DNA of 64,000 nt, taken from Pohlia nutans (lineage: Eukaryota; Streptophyta; Bryopsida; Bryales; Mniaceae). Location: NCBI GenBank assembly GCA_022496805.1, contig CM040094.1, positions 13,973,501 to 14,037,500 of the forward strand, given 5' to 3'. How positions within the stretch are numbered: the first letter of the stretch is position 1; each line of letters starts with the position of its first letter. The notes beneath the pieces are model-generated. The model was not told where the DNA came from. It worked only from the letters and a program-made list of their open reading frames with translations, and searched no databases. Both the position numbers and the translations under genes were made by a program. Shown one piece after another: positions 25,365 to 36,084 of the stretch.

Positions 25365-25898
25365 CCCCTTAGTGACGGATCAACCATTTTATGGTCTCTG
25401 CCCTTTTTTTTAAGGGCTGCCAAAAATAGATAAAACAAGTTTATAGAAAATAAAAATATTTTCAAATAGGGAATCAAGTCTACTTTCCAACCCAATTTGA
25501 ATCATGTCAATCCGAGTTAAACTCCACCCGGGAGAAATTTTCAAAGACAAACACTTCTACATTTGTCTAGTGTTAGAAAACTTACTATTTGGGGAAAGTA
25601 ATGATGTTCTCTCCAATTTGCAATTTTTAATTTTAGAATAGAATGTCTAGTTTTAACGAATCATACAAAATTTCAAATTCTAAAAATAAAATTTGTAATT
25701 TTGATAAATATATGAAGTTAAATGCTTCTAAATTCATTATAAGAAAATAAAAAGCTATTTTTTGAAATTTGATTGTATGGATAATTACTAAACATCAAGC
25801 TCCTCATTTTCTCTTTTGGACTAAACTTCATGAAAGTTGAAGAAGTATTTTTTTATAACACATTTATGTTTTGCCCTTACCCCTCCGTCGTTTAGGGG
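25365..25898 (+). mobile_element. piggyBac-like MITE, family 2, copy 1
   Basis: 534 bp between TTAA at 25361-25364 and 25899-25902. The ends are CCCCTTAGTGACGGA and, reverse-complemented, CCCCTAAACGACGGA. A very similar copy lies inside the giant transposon at 40384-40924. The left TTAA is shared with the previous element. Confidence 0.88.
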
Positions 25899-25909
25899 TT
25901 AAGGGTTAA

Positions 25910-26831
25910 AGTCCGGGTGCATGCATGCGGCATTGGTGTATGAGAATGGGCCATCAAGGATCCGTGTGACAAACATTGAAGCTGTCTGCACAAGTTAGGA
26001 TCCCTCTCCCACACTCCCAGTCTCCCACTTGGCCACTGCCTTCCAGGTTTGGTCTGTGGTGAGTGGTAGCCGTAAGGATTAACCCAGTTTAGTTTTAAAT
26101 TTAGGGGTATAAATCAAAGATGGAAACACCCTGGCTCCCAATTTCAGGGACAGCCACTCCGTTGGTTCACCCTTTTAATATTATTTGGGATTTTATTTTA
26201 TGGCATTTGTCTTTTTTTGGAGCCTGTGAGGTCTCGTATTTTATTACGGAGTATATTAATATCATGTACGTTGATTGAGTGCCGTCCGGGCCTGATTTCA
26301 GCATCCATGCAAGCAAAGAAGGTGGGGAATATATGGCTCATTAGCAGAAAAAGGCTTATAGGAATTTCTTTTGCAGCCTTAAAGACCGATGTCACTTTGT
26401 TTTTGTTGAATACCGAAGGCTGCTAACCTTGTGGAAGTATGACGAATGAGTTACAGTGGTGAATTTTATTAAGAGCAAAACAGGTGAAGGTCATACGTTG
26501 TACGTTGAATTTTACTTTGAATCTTCAGCCGTGTACAATATATGACCCTTTTGGGCTTAGAAGGAGACAATTTAGAGTTTAGGGGGTGGATGTCAGGGAC
26601 TACAAAGGTAGTTGGCGGCAGGACACGATGGTGTCATTAGGGCTAATGAAGATCCAGCCAACTTGGCAATCAGGCCACGCATCATGCAAAAGTAGAAAGC
26701 ATCAGGCAATTATTTGAGTTAAATTTTATTTTTTTTCCTTTGTTGCGATTAGTCACATTAATACAAATGTAGCCACCTAGCAAAAATTCGCTCATTTAAC
26801 TTCACTGCTACCAAGGTCCCCGTCTCTAAAT
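25910..26831. other. Intergenic, nothing recognised
   Basis: No domain-bearing frame and no clear repeat structure was found. Confidence 0.5.
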
Positions 26832-27069
26832 CCCTCGGTGGTCTTGAATGCGGGCACTATTCATCCACCCCTTCTTTTTCTATAATTTCCGTTTCGGGCA
26901 CCTTCGGTGTTTTTTTTGCAATTTTTTTGGTAATTTCGGGTCTACGGGTGTAAATTGTTCCAGGGACCTACTTGGTATTAAAAAAAACCATTGACAGAGG
27001 GAGTTATTTTCTAAGGTGGGACCCGAACCGGACAAAAATAGGATGCCCATTCATTCAAGACCACCGGGG
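26832..27069 (+). mobile_element. MITE with CGGTGGTCTTGAATG ends, copy 1
   Basis: It begins CCCTCGGTGGTCTTGAATG and ends CATTCAAGACCACCGGGG, inverted repeats of about 18 bp. Its body matches the copy at 27988-28239, including GCACTATTCATCCACCCC and GAACCGGACAAAAATAGG. Confidence 0.8.
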
Positions 27070-27987
27070 ATTCTTCAGAACTCCTACCAACGTTGCTTTG
27101 GAATCCCGACGCTGTTTCCAATTCTGGAATGACTTCCCAAAGCTCTCCTTTTCTGAACCTTTGTGACTATTTCCATGGCCATTGGGTCATCATTGGTAGC
27201 CATCAGCTACCGACAGGGCAAGCTTTTGGGAGCCTGGGAGCTGACCTCCTGTAACCCCACGGGCAGGTTGGGGAAAATTCCCCCCAACTTTTAAAAAATT
27301 ATATTATAACAAAACATTGTTTTAAGCCCTAGACTTTGTAACTCCTACTAAAATTTATAAGATTCTTTTTGATGCTTGTGGATACTCTTTGTTTTCACAT
27401 TTGAACTCCTAAACCACACACGGGTTAGGACAAAACCTAGATGTGTTATACAGTCAATGTCACTATTGCAACTTTGATGAAGTTTGGTCCAAAAAAGAAA
27501 ATGAGAGCATGATGTTTAGTAATTATTTGTATGGTCAAGCTTTCAACCTTTTTTTTACATACTCATTTAATGAATTTAGAAGCATTCACTATTTAATATT
27601 CACTATAATTACAATGGTTGTTTATTTTCTATGTGTCTTTTCATATGTATAATTTGTTGCAAGTATTCAATCGCATTGGTATGGATGCCTTTTAGTGCTT
27701 TAAATTAACCATTTATTAACTTTGAGGTGTGAATTTTCGTAGAGTATGCATTTGACATTTTTGTATATTGCGCATCTGGTTCCAACAATAACTATTAGTA
27801 AGGGGCTATGATTCATCCTTGGTTTTCTATGTCTTATATTAGTGATGCTAGTTTAATTTCTATGTTGGTAATGATGTTTCGAAAAGAAAATCGTTACAAT
27901 ATGTGAATTAACTGCTTTGCAATTTTGCCTCTTATTTAGCTCTATATTCTCGGTCAATAGAGTCATCTGAAAACCCCATCTCTAAAT
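27070..27987. other. Spacer between two MITE copies
   Basis: AT-rich DNA with no recognisable gene. Confidence 0.5.
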
Positions 27988-28239
27988 CCCCTAGTGGTCT
28001 TGAATGTGGGCACTATTCATCCACCCCTCCTTTATTCTGGAATTTCCATTTTGGGCACCTTTGGTGCTTTTTTCAGCAATTTGTTTTAGTAATCTAGGGC
28101 CAGAGGCTCCAATTTATGCAAGGGAACCTACTTGGAAATAAAAAACCATTGGAGAAGGGGGGTTGTTTTTTAAGGTGGGCCCTGAACCGGACAAAAATAG
28201 GGGGCACTTTTGTCCCCATTCATTCAAGACCACCGGGGG
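27988..28239 (+). mobile_element. MITE with CGGTGGTCTTGAATG ends, copy 2
   Basis: A direct copy of the element at 26832. The right end CATTCAAGACCACCGGGGG is well kept; the left end has CCCCTAGTGGTCTTGAATG. Confidence 0.8.
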
Positions 28240-28595
28240 TTCTAGGGAAATCCATCCAAAAACAAAAGAAGAGTTCAAGAGGAATTTCCTCTCTATATAA
28301 TTACAACTTTTGACAATCGTTGTTCATGAATAGTTCCCATGGTTGAGTCTCTTGGCTTGAGGGAACTTGTGGAAACTCTCCTTTAGCATTGGAGAGATCA
28401 CAAGTTCCACACCCTCATGGCGCCGCATGACCTTGCTTCAAATTATTCTTCAACTCACCAGTCACCATAGATTAGTTTTGCAGTCTTTTTGAACTCAAAA
28501 TGAGTCATGAGTTTAAGATTTCTTTCCACTTTGAGACACACTTTGAGGAAATACCGAAGAAGCACATGATTCTGCCTGCAATGAATCTGGCAGTA

Positions 28596-28990
28596 AGGTA
28601 GAGGGTCATATTTCCGACTGGGTTGTATTTCCGACCCCTACTGGTTGGGGGATGGGTGTCAGAAACCAGCCAGCATGGTTTCAAATAGTGTCCAAGAGTG
28701 TTCTAATTTCGTCCATGCTCGGAAAAATCAAGAGCTCCTGATTGGTGTAGAAGCACTCTATTTTCAGAATCCAACCTCTCATGAAAACCATGACTCTATG
28801 AGCGGTTAATGGTCACTCTAAGCTTTCAGACTTAAAAAATCATAGAAAATTGTAGAAATGCTCAAAAAATGTTTTTTTTTTGAGGATGGCTTTGCAATAG
28901 CTTTGCAGAGCATCCAAAAATTATAAAAAATTCTTTCACAAGTCTAAATATGCAAACCTGAAATTCAGTCGGGAATTGGTCCCACTACCT
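28596..28990 (-). mobile_element. TA-flanked MITE, copy 2 (inverted)
   Basis: Reverse-complement copy of the 13420-13824 element with the same AGGTAG ends and TA flanks. The near identity over about 400 bp suggests recent mobility. Confidence 0.85.
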
Positions 28991-29030
28991 TATATACCGC
29001 GTACACTATTTAGGACGCCCAAAATAAAGC

Positions 29031-29071
29031 AGTCTGTGACTGACTGCAGGCTGTGACTGACTGCAGGCTGT
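29031..29071. repeat. Tandem GCAGGCTGTGACTGACT repeat
   Basis: A 17-bp unit, CTGTGACTGACTGCAGG, is present twice in tandem with a third partial copy. Confidence 0.75.
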
Positions 29072-29333
29072 TGTTTAAGAAGTGCTATAGCAAATCACAG
29101 TGTCTGCCACCAACTACAGCAGTAAAAGCATAATCGGTAAGGATTGTGCTGTAGAATCCCACTTACAGTAAACAACTTACCGGCAGGTTGTATCTCCCCG
29201 ACTAAGCAACCATACACGGACGGACTACACCGTAGTCGCTTTTATAGTAGTTTTGGTAGCACACGGATGTTGAACATTGAATGCTTCCAAGGTTAGAATG
29301 AAGAGACCTTTACGTTCACTTAATTACCATTAA

Positions 29334-29470
29334 CCCTTTAGCGCGTCGGCATCCACATATTGGACGACGAACAGATTGAACATGTTCAAATTTCATCCAT
29401 ATTTGGATGGTTTTCATCCACCAAAATTACTCTTGATTCTTCTGCAAGTTGACTATATTTTGTTACTTTG
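29334..29470 (-). mobile_element. Partial inverted family 1 MITE
   Basis: It follows TTAA at 29330-29333 and matches the reverse complement of the right end of the 13896-14432 element (CCCTTT start, then TTGGACGACGAACAGATT-like sequence and a Cys/His-free interior). The other end was not found. Confidence 0.6.
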
Positions 29471-29479
29471 AGATCTCTT

Positions 29480-30471
29480 TGCTCGTGTATCCGTTGGTTG
29501 AGTTTTTGTTACCATCAAAAAAATCTCTGAGGAGAGGTGCACGGGGTTTGAATTGTTGCATTTGGACCTACGATGTGAAAATTATGGATTTTCAATCAAA
29601 TTTCATCATCATAAATTGAATTAAATTATGAAAATTGAAATTTGAAAGTTTTCGATGTCATTCTTGGCATCATCTGAAAGCTCCTAACAGGTACGGTTGC
29701 ACCAAAGTTGTTTAGTAGCTTTTGGATTTTTGGTGTGAAGGTTGTGGATTTTTAATGGAATTTTGTCATTATAAATTGAATTACATTATGGATAAATTAT
29801 TTGAAAAATAAATTAAAACATTGTAGGAAACGTGGAGAACACAAAGAGCACTAGAGAGCACGAGGGATTCATAGACATGTAGAACACGGGGTATACATGG
29901 GCCAACGACATACTAGTACTATTTAATTTATTTTATATCATAAGAATAAATTCATTCATTTTAAAATGAAAAAAATCAATTAATAATCCATAACTTCTAC
30001 ATTGTAGGTCCAAACGCCACAAAATGATTTTGGTGCACAATTCCTCATCGAGAGCTACCCAGGGTAGTCACTATAAAGAATTTAAATAACCATGAGAGAA
30101 CAAATATAGGGTGTCTATTATTCATTTGAGATAAAATTTATAATTTTTTAGAAGCAATATAGACGAGTATAGAATATATAGTGTTTTTTAACCAATTTGA
30201 GAATATTCATAGAATAGACCATGAATACACTTTAAATGATAGAAGATTCCAATCATTTCATAGCCCCCCATTAAATACCCTCTGTTTGCTCATGTATACC
30301 AAAATTCACACTAAGTGACTTCCCCAAAAGAGCTTAACGACAATACTAAAAATGTAAACAAACAACCTTCTTCAATGTATAGCTAGATAATAAAAAATAA
30401 AAAATAAAAACAAACAAACAAAATATTTCAAAAGGTATCTAATCATACCTTCAAAAATTCCATGGCTCGAA
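29480..30471. other. AT-rich repeat-derived spacer
   Basis: No gene. About 30090-30310 resembles 51570-51790 inside the giant element (shared phrases such as CTCATGTATACCAAAATT), so both are copies of one unnamed repeat. Confidence 0.5.
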
Positions 30472-30723
30472 ATCCCCCTTAGCGTTAATGCAAGATGACA
30501 AAAAATGGTTCCTATTTTGAATCAATTGGGGCTCACTTTTAAAACTAATCCCCTCTTCCAATTGTTCAAAATACCCAAGAGAAATCCTCTTAGATTCTTT
30601 TAGACCGTAGGCTACAATTTTGGAAATTCTTTTGCCAAAAAAGCCCATAAGATGCCTAATTTTTTTTGTTTTTAGAGAATGGCCCGAGGCGAATAGTGAT
30701 TGCATTTACGTCAAGAAGGGGAT
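30472..30723. mobile_element. Short MITE related to 23680-24504
   Basis: It starts ATCCCCCTTAGCGTTAATGCA and ends GCATTTACGTCAAGAAGGGG, imperfect inverted ends matching the larger element's words. About 252 bp. Confidence 0.55.
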
Positions 30724-30841
30724 TTGGAAGGATGCACCTATTTTTGAAACCAAATTTACATCCAAAACGTCCAAAATAGAAAACCCGTGACGATTCCTGC
30801 ATTTTTTGCTGTAGCAAAAAGGAAGCCTGAGTGAGTGGGAT

Positions 30842-31600
30842 CAATGGTGATTTTTCACAAGGTCCCTAACATGTCCAAGGACATGTTCAGAAAAAAAAAA
30901 CATTTTCAGTGGACGGGTTCTAAAAAAATGAACCGGTTTTTGGACGGGTTAAATTCACTTTTGATGGGTTCTAAAAATATAATTTTTTTAATGTAAAATT
31001 TCCCAAAAAAATAAATGGTGCAAATATCAATTACATTATGTCATATATGACATGTGAATGTAAGCATAATGGAGTCAAACCACTAATACCTAATCAAAAT
31101 ACCAATCTTCAAGAGCTCGATTCACGTGCACACAATGATTCATCAACTACAATATTTAGAACCTTTGTAACACAATGTCAAAGATTATAATTGAAGGTAC
31201 ACTTAGAAATTGAATAATTAATATTTTATATAAGCATGTTCAAAATTTTATTAAAAAAAAAAGAACTTACCCTTCAAACAAGTGGATGAATTCTCCTATC
31301 CTTCATGTTTCTCCAAACAAGCATCACTGCATTCCAATTGATGTTTTCAACTGGAATATTTGCACATGAATATATTTTTATATTTTTATATTTAAAAATA
31401 AAAAACAAAAAATTCTAAACATTACGGGACGGGTATTTTCAATTTGCAACCAGTTTTGGGACGGGTTGTTTTTTTTTCAACCTTTCCATGGACGGGTTGA
31501 TTTTAAAATCACCGGTTTTGGGACGGGTTGTAATTTTTTTTGCCTTTCAATTCAAGGTTTTTGGACGTGGACGGGCTAGAACTTTGTGAAAAATCAGCCC
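30842..31600. mobile_element. 759-bp element with 10-bp target duplication
   Basis: Perfect direct repeats TGAGTGGGAT flank it (30832-30841 and 31601-31610). The ends are inverted: TGGTGATTTTTCACAA on the left and, reverse-complemented on the right, GGGCTGATTTTTCACAA. The interior repeats GGACGGGTT many times. The long duplication suggests a Mutator-like non-autonomous element. Confidence 0.75.
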
Positions 31601-31610
31601 TGAGTGGGAT

Positions 31611-31934
31611 CCTAAAGTTACTTCCAATCTTTGTCAACGGGAACGCGAGCCGGTTGAGCGCCGAACGCTTCGATCGACTGTAGCTGCAGGACCACGCGCG
31701 GAGCCCGGCCGACACTCTTGCACAACCAGTCAGTCGGGATTGCAGCTTCATACATGCACGCCCTCCATCGCAGTAACCGCGTCTTTCAGATCGATATATG
31801 CCTGGGCCGCACTGGACATGGTCACGCTAGCTCAAGCGTAGCCTAGCGGGCTAGCTACCTGATCGATCGTCATGACGGATCGAGCAGAGATCTAGTTACA
31901 AAGCGGAGATTGTTGCAGATGGAAACGTTACTAG
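31611..31934. other. GC-rich host DNA left of the giant transposon
   Basis: Base composition is much more GC-rich than either side. It ends in TAG (31932-31934), the left copy of the target duplication. A minus-strand frame at 31612-31751 starts with an Arg/Ser-rich stretch that could be an organelle presequence, but nothing more supports a gene. Confidence 0.5.
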
Positions 31935-31955
31935 CACAGGGAGCTTCTGCAAGAA
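31935..31955 (+). repeat. Left terminal inverted repeat
   Basis: Begins CACAGGGAGCTTCTGCAAG. It pairs with 63855-63876 at 21 positions with one single-base gap. Confidence 0.92.
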
Positions 31956-31965
31956 ACCGACATGA

Positions 31966-32300
31966 AAGCATGTGGGAAATTGGGATTTTCCCCGGTTGTG
32001 ACCTAGCTTCACACTGGAATTATTTTTTCCCAGTAGAAATTCCCCTATGCTGCAAACTTACTTGCGTTCTATGTGCGGTTGTCTCTGGAATTCTATGCGA
32101 TGGAAATCCACTGACTTTTCATACAGGTTTTCCATGTGGGATTCCCACTGTCTTCAAGTTCTCTTTCATTCGAGAAGGTGTTTTTCTTTTTTCAACTTTG
32201 GAAATGGTTCAAATTCCTACACATTCCATATGGGTTTTTCCTAGGAATTGTCATACACTTGTTCAAAACATCTAACATTCCACATGGCTTTTTCCATATA
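31966..32300. repeat. Left subterminal palindrome cluster
   Basis: Degenerate copies of a TTCCC/GGGAA motif occur about every 20-50 bp, e.g. GTGGGAAATTGGGATTTTCC near 31971, TTCCATGTGGGATTCCCA near 32129 and CCATATGGG near 32225. In En/Spm such arrays bind the element-encoded TnpA; a like role here is inference. Confidence 0.75.
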
Positions 32301-32309
32301 TGGACTTTG

Positions 32310-35300
32310 CATGTGATTTACATCCATTATTTATATGTATTGTGTGTATGAATTTCATAATGGTTTCATTGCAAAGTAAATAAATGAGTATAGTGTGTCT
32401 ATACTTTTCAATTTTAGAAGTTTGCACCTTATTAATACTCTGGAAAATGATTTCACATTTCAGTTATGTGTGATTTCAAGGGTTTTTGACATGAGGTGAT
32501 TGAAAGGAGAAACAAAAACTGTAATACTCGTATGAATTTTAAATCCATGAATTTAGTAATAGATTCAAATTTGAAAGTAAACAATAAAATAGTGAAGTAG
32601 TAAGGTCTTCTTTATCATGAAGCAAAACAAAAGCTTTGGAAAAATAGAAAGAACTTGATTTGTTGTATTCATATATATATATTTTTTTGATGATAAATGG
32701 TAATGAGCATATTTCCATGTTGACTTAATTTACTTTAAGTGCAATCACTTTGAAACACAAAATAAGTTTGTAAGAAAAGTAAAGCCAAAATTTTACAGTG
32801 AAAAAGCCTTACTTTGTGAAATTGAAACTTCACGATAATACAATATGTTTTAACTTATAAAATTAAATACAGTATATCAAAAATTACAAGTAAGCATGAA
32901 ATTGTCAAACAATGATGGAAAGTAAGGAATTCGAGGTTTTATTTGTTTTTTCTCCAACTCTTCAATATATGTTGGTTTACACACAATAATGACAATAAAT
33001 TTCAATTTTTTAGACAATCTCTATAAATAGAATTTGACATGTAACTACAGAAAGATCAACAATTGATCGATATATTATTGAGCTCTTTCATTTGTTTTAT
33101 GGACATATGTTCTAATGATGTTTAATCCTTAAAAGACCAAGGCATTGATAAAATAGTGAAACTTCACTTTATGTGCAATATAGCTATGAATATTTTGTTA
33201 AATTCTTTGTGATATATTGCAATAAATAACATTATCATTTTGTATTCATATTGATTAAATTTTCATGTCAAGAAATATCAATTTTGAGGTATATATGCGA
33301 TGCTACGTATGTACAACCATTCAAGAAATGAAAGTCATAATCTATCATGTCCTTTGGAATGAACTTCATATTTTTATAATTTTTTCAAATACTATATGGT
33401 TTAATATTATGAAAACCCTTTAAAAAATACTATATCATTCCATAACATTTTTATATAATTTAAAAGTAGGAACGTCAGTCAATGGTTTAAATTATAATAA
33501 ATGTGTTTTATATTGTAACTTTTACCTATCCAAACGAATCAACAATTTTATAGTTCGTACTTTTTTTTTAACTGTTACCAATATCATTTTTCAATATTTT
33601 TAAAAAAGAAAATTGTAAATAATTATAATAGGAAACATTGTCTATTTTGCAAATCAATTTGAATCATCTCGATCTCACTTAAATTTCACATAGGAGAATA
33701 TTTTAGAATGACACACCTTAACATATTTAGCAAAAGTATTGATGCTCCTACCATCAATATTTTTAAATTTTATAATTTCATAATTATAAATTCAACTCTG
33801 ACACCCAAAACCATTAGGGGTATTTGACAAAACATAGATGTAAATTAATATGTGCCTTCCATATGTTTAATGAAATTTGGTTCAATAAACAGCATGTCTG
33901 GCATCATCTTTACAAAATATATATACACTCAAACTTCCAAAAACACTTTAGAAGTTTTGTACATAGCTTTAAGAGCATTAATCTTTGGAAAAATTTATAA
34001 ATTATTATTTGCATTCTCAGAGTTTAAAATTTATCTTCATTAGTTAAAAGTTAAAACTAGTGTATGTATTGTAAACATCAAAATGCAAAAGAGATGATAA
34101 AGGGAACATCATTACTTTCTCCAAAGAGCAAATTATAGAACACTTAAACAATGTTTAGGTGATCCACTTTGAAAATTTCTCCCAGGTGGATTGAAGTCCG
34201 GTTAACAAAATTCAATTTGCCTTGGAAAGTACACGTCATGTAGTATTTTAAAATATTTTTATTATTTCAAAAACTAGCTTTTTATGTTTTAGCCACCTTA
34301 TTAAGAACGGCCATAGATCACAAAATGGTCGTTTCAATGTGTAGGGGTGAACTAACCATATGTACTAGTCAATTCTAAAAACCAAATTGTAACAGTAGTA
34401 GTTTTTTTAACTTAATTGCTTTTAAATTCATTAAATGAATATACAGAACTAATAATGAATGGAAATTTGATTCTATGGATAAGTTTTTTTGCCTCATTCA
34501 CACGCTTGCTTGCTTTCTTCAAAAACCTACATGAAGATGCATGTCAAGCAATCATCCTCCAAAGAAAAGAAGACAAAATGATAAAAAATTAAGCAAACTA
34601 TGAAAGTAAGAAAGCAAAGAAAAAATAATAAGACACAAGTACAATACAATATGTCAAAGGTATATGAATTATAGCAAAGAAGAGTACACACACATGGTAA
34701 CTACAGAATTTCTAATAAATAGTGAACTAAGTGAAGCTATGGCAAGAAGTAAATTTAGCTCATTTGGACATACCAAGTAATGAAAGTGAATGCATTTGTT
34801 GTAACCAAAAATAGTAGAGGATACCAAATGTGTCTCCTATTGGCTGCGCCTATTACCAACACGTACTCTTTTTTTTCCAATCAACACTTGTTTTCTCTTC
34901 AATTGGCAAGTCGCGTGTATGCAAGAGTTGGAAAATAATTTCCATGATTAATGATCTCTAAATAAAAAATAGGAGTGTGTATTTGGATTCATGTATTTTT
35001 GTTCAATGTACACATTTCCTTTATAATTAAGTCTTCATGAAATTGCATATTGATTTTGCTTTGTTTGTGAATTAGGCTAGTTCAAAATAAGTTATTGCAC
35101 ACTACATCTGTATATATTACAATATTAAGTAAGTATCACTTAGTTCTATTAATAGTATTACAAAGAATATTTGAAGCTCTAACTCTTAATGTTTTTGTTC
35201 TATTATAATACCGTACCTTATAAGTAGCATAAGTTTAATTTGTTTTTTTAAATAGATTATGGATTTGTAAGAAAAATATTAGTAAAAAATAAATAAAATT

Positions 35301-36084
35301 AACAGGAAAAAAAAATCTTGAGGATTATTCGTTGTGTTCAAACTTGAATTCCTAAAAACTTTAAGAAATGTATGGAACGTCGTCAAACTTACTTCAATGG
35401 TACAATATTTGCAATCTTGTTTTTATGAATGCCACAACTTTTCATTGCAATGAAGTGCAAATTGCAACTGTGATAAAGTTTTGTAAAATACAATACCTTT
35501 ACGCTTCTTTGGCAATGATCTATTTCATTCTATTTGTACTAATTGTATACATAACTCTTTAATTATCATACTTTATATATATATATGAATTTTGTAATTT
35601 ATGTTTTTCATAAAATTGTATTCAAGTTACACATGTGACAATGTCATATATAATAGTAGATTGAAAAATTGTCAATGTTTGTGTCATACATTATTCCTAG
35701 TTCAGTGCAGTATTACATGTGTGAAAAAATTAGGAACATGATTTGTATACCACTTTCTTTTCCTTTGCAAGTATTATAATAACATATGCTACTAAGTTCA
35801 AATTGCATACAACATGTACATCAAGAACTCCAAAACATCGATTTCGTAATCAAGTAATTCAAATAACAATAATGAAAACATACTTGAATAAATAAAATAA
35901 GTAACAACGCTGATTTTTATGAACACAAATTCTTACTAATAACATTGCTTGTAACAAAACTTCTATTAGTTATAATTTAGAGTATGTTGCATTGAAACAA
36001 AGACAGTTCATATTGGCGCAAACAAGCAAACATTAACTGGGACAATAACAATGCAGATTTTGGCACTTCTACTGTATTAGCATA
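32310..36084. other. AT-rich non-coding part of the giant element
   Basis: No gene recognised. About 33550-33840 is a worn direct copy, and about 34060-34370 a worn inverted copy, of the 540-bp family 2 MITE (shared phrases around the left-end hairpin and the AGAAATTTTC segment). Confidence 0.5.

Noticed and set aside
31910..32275. 121-codon plus-strand frame
   Set aside because: It crosses the transposon boundary and consists of subterminal repeat DNA.
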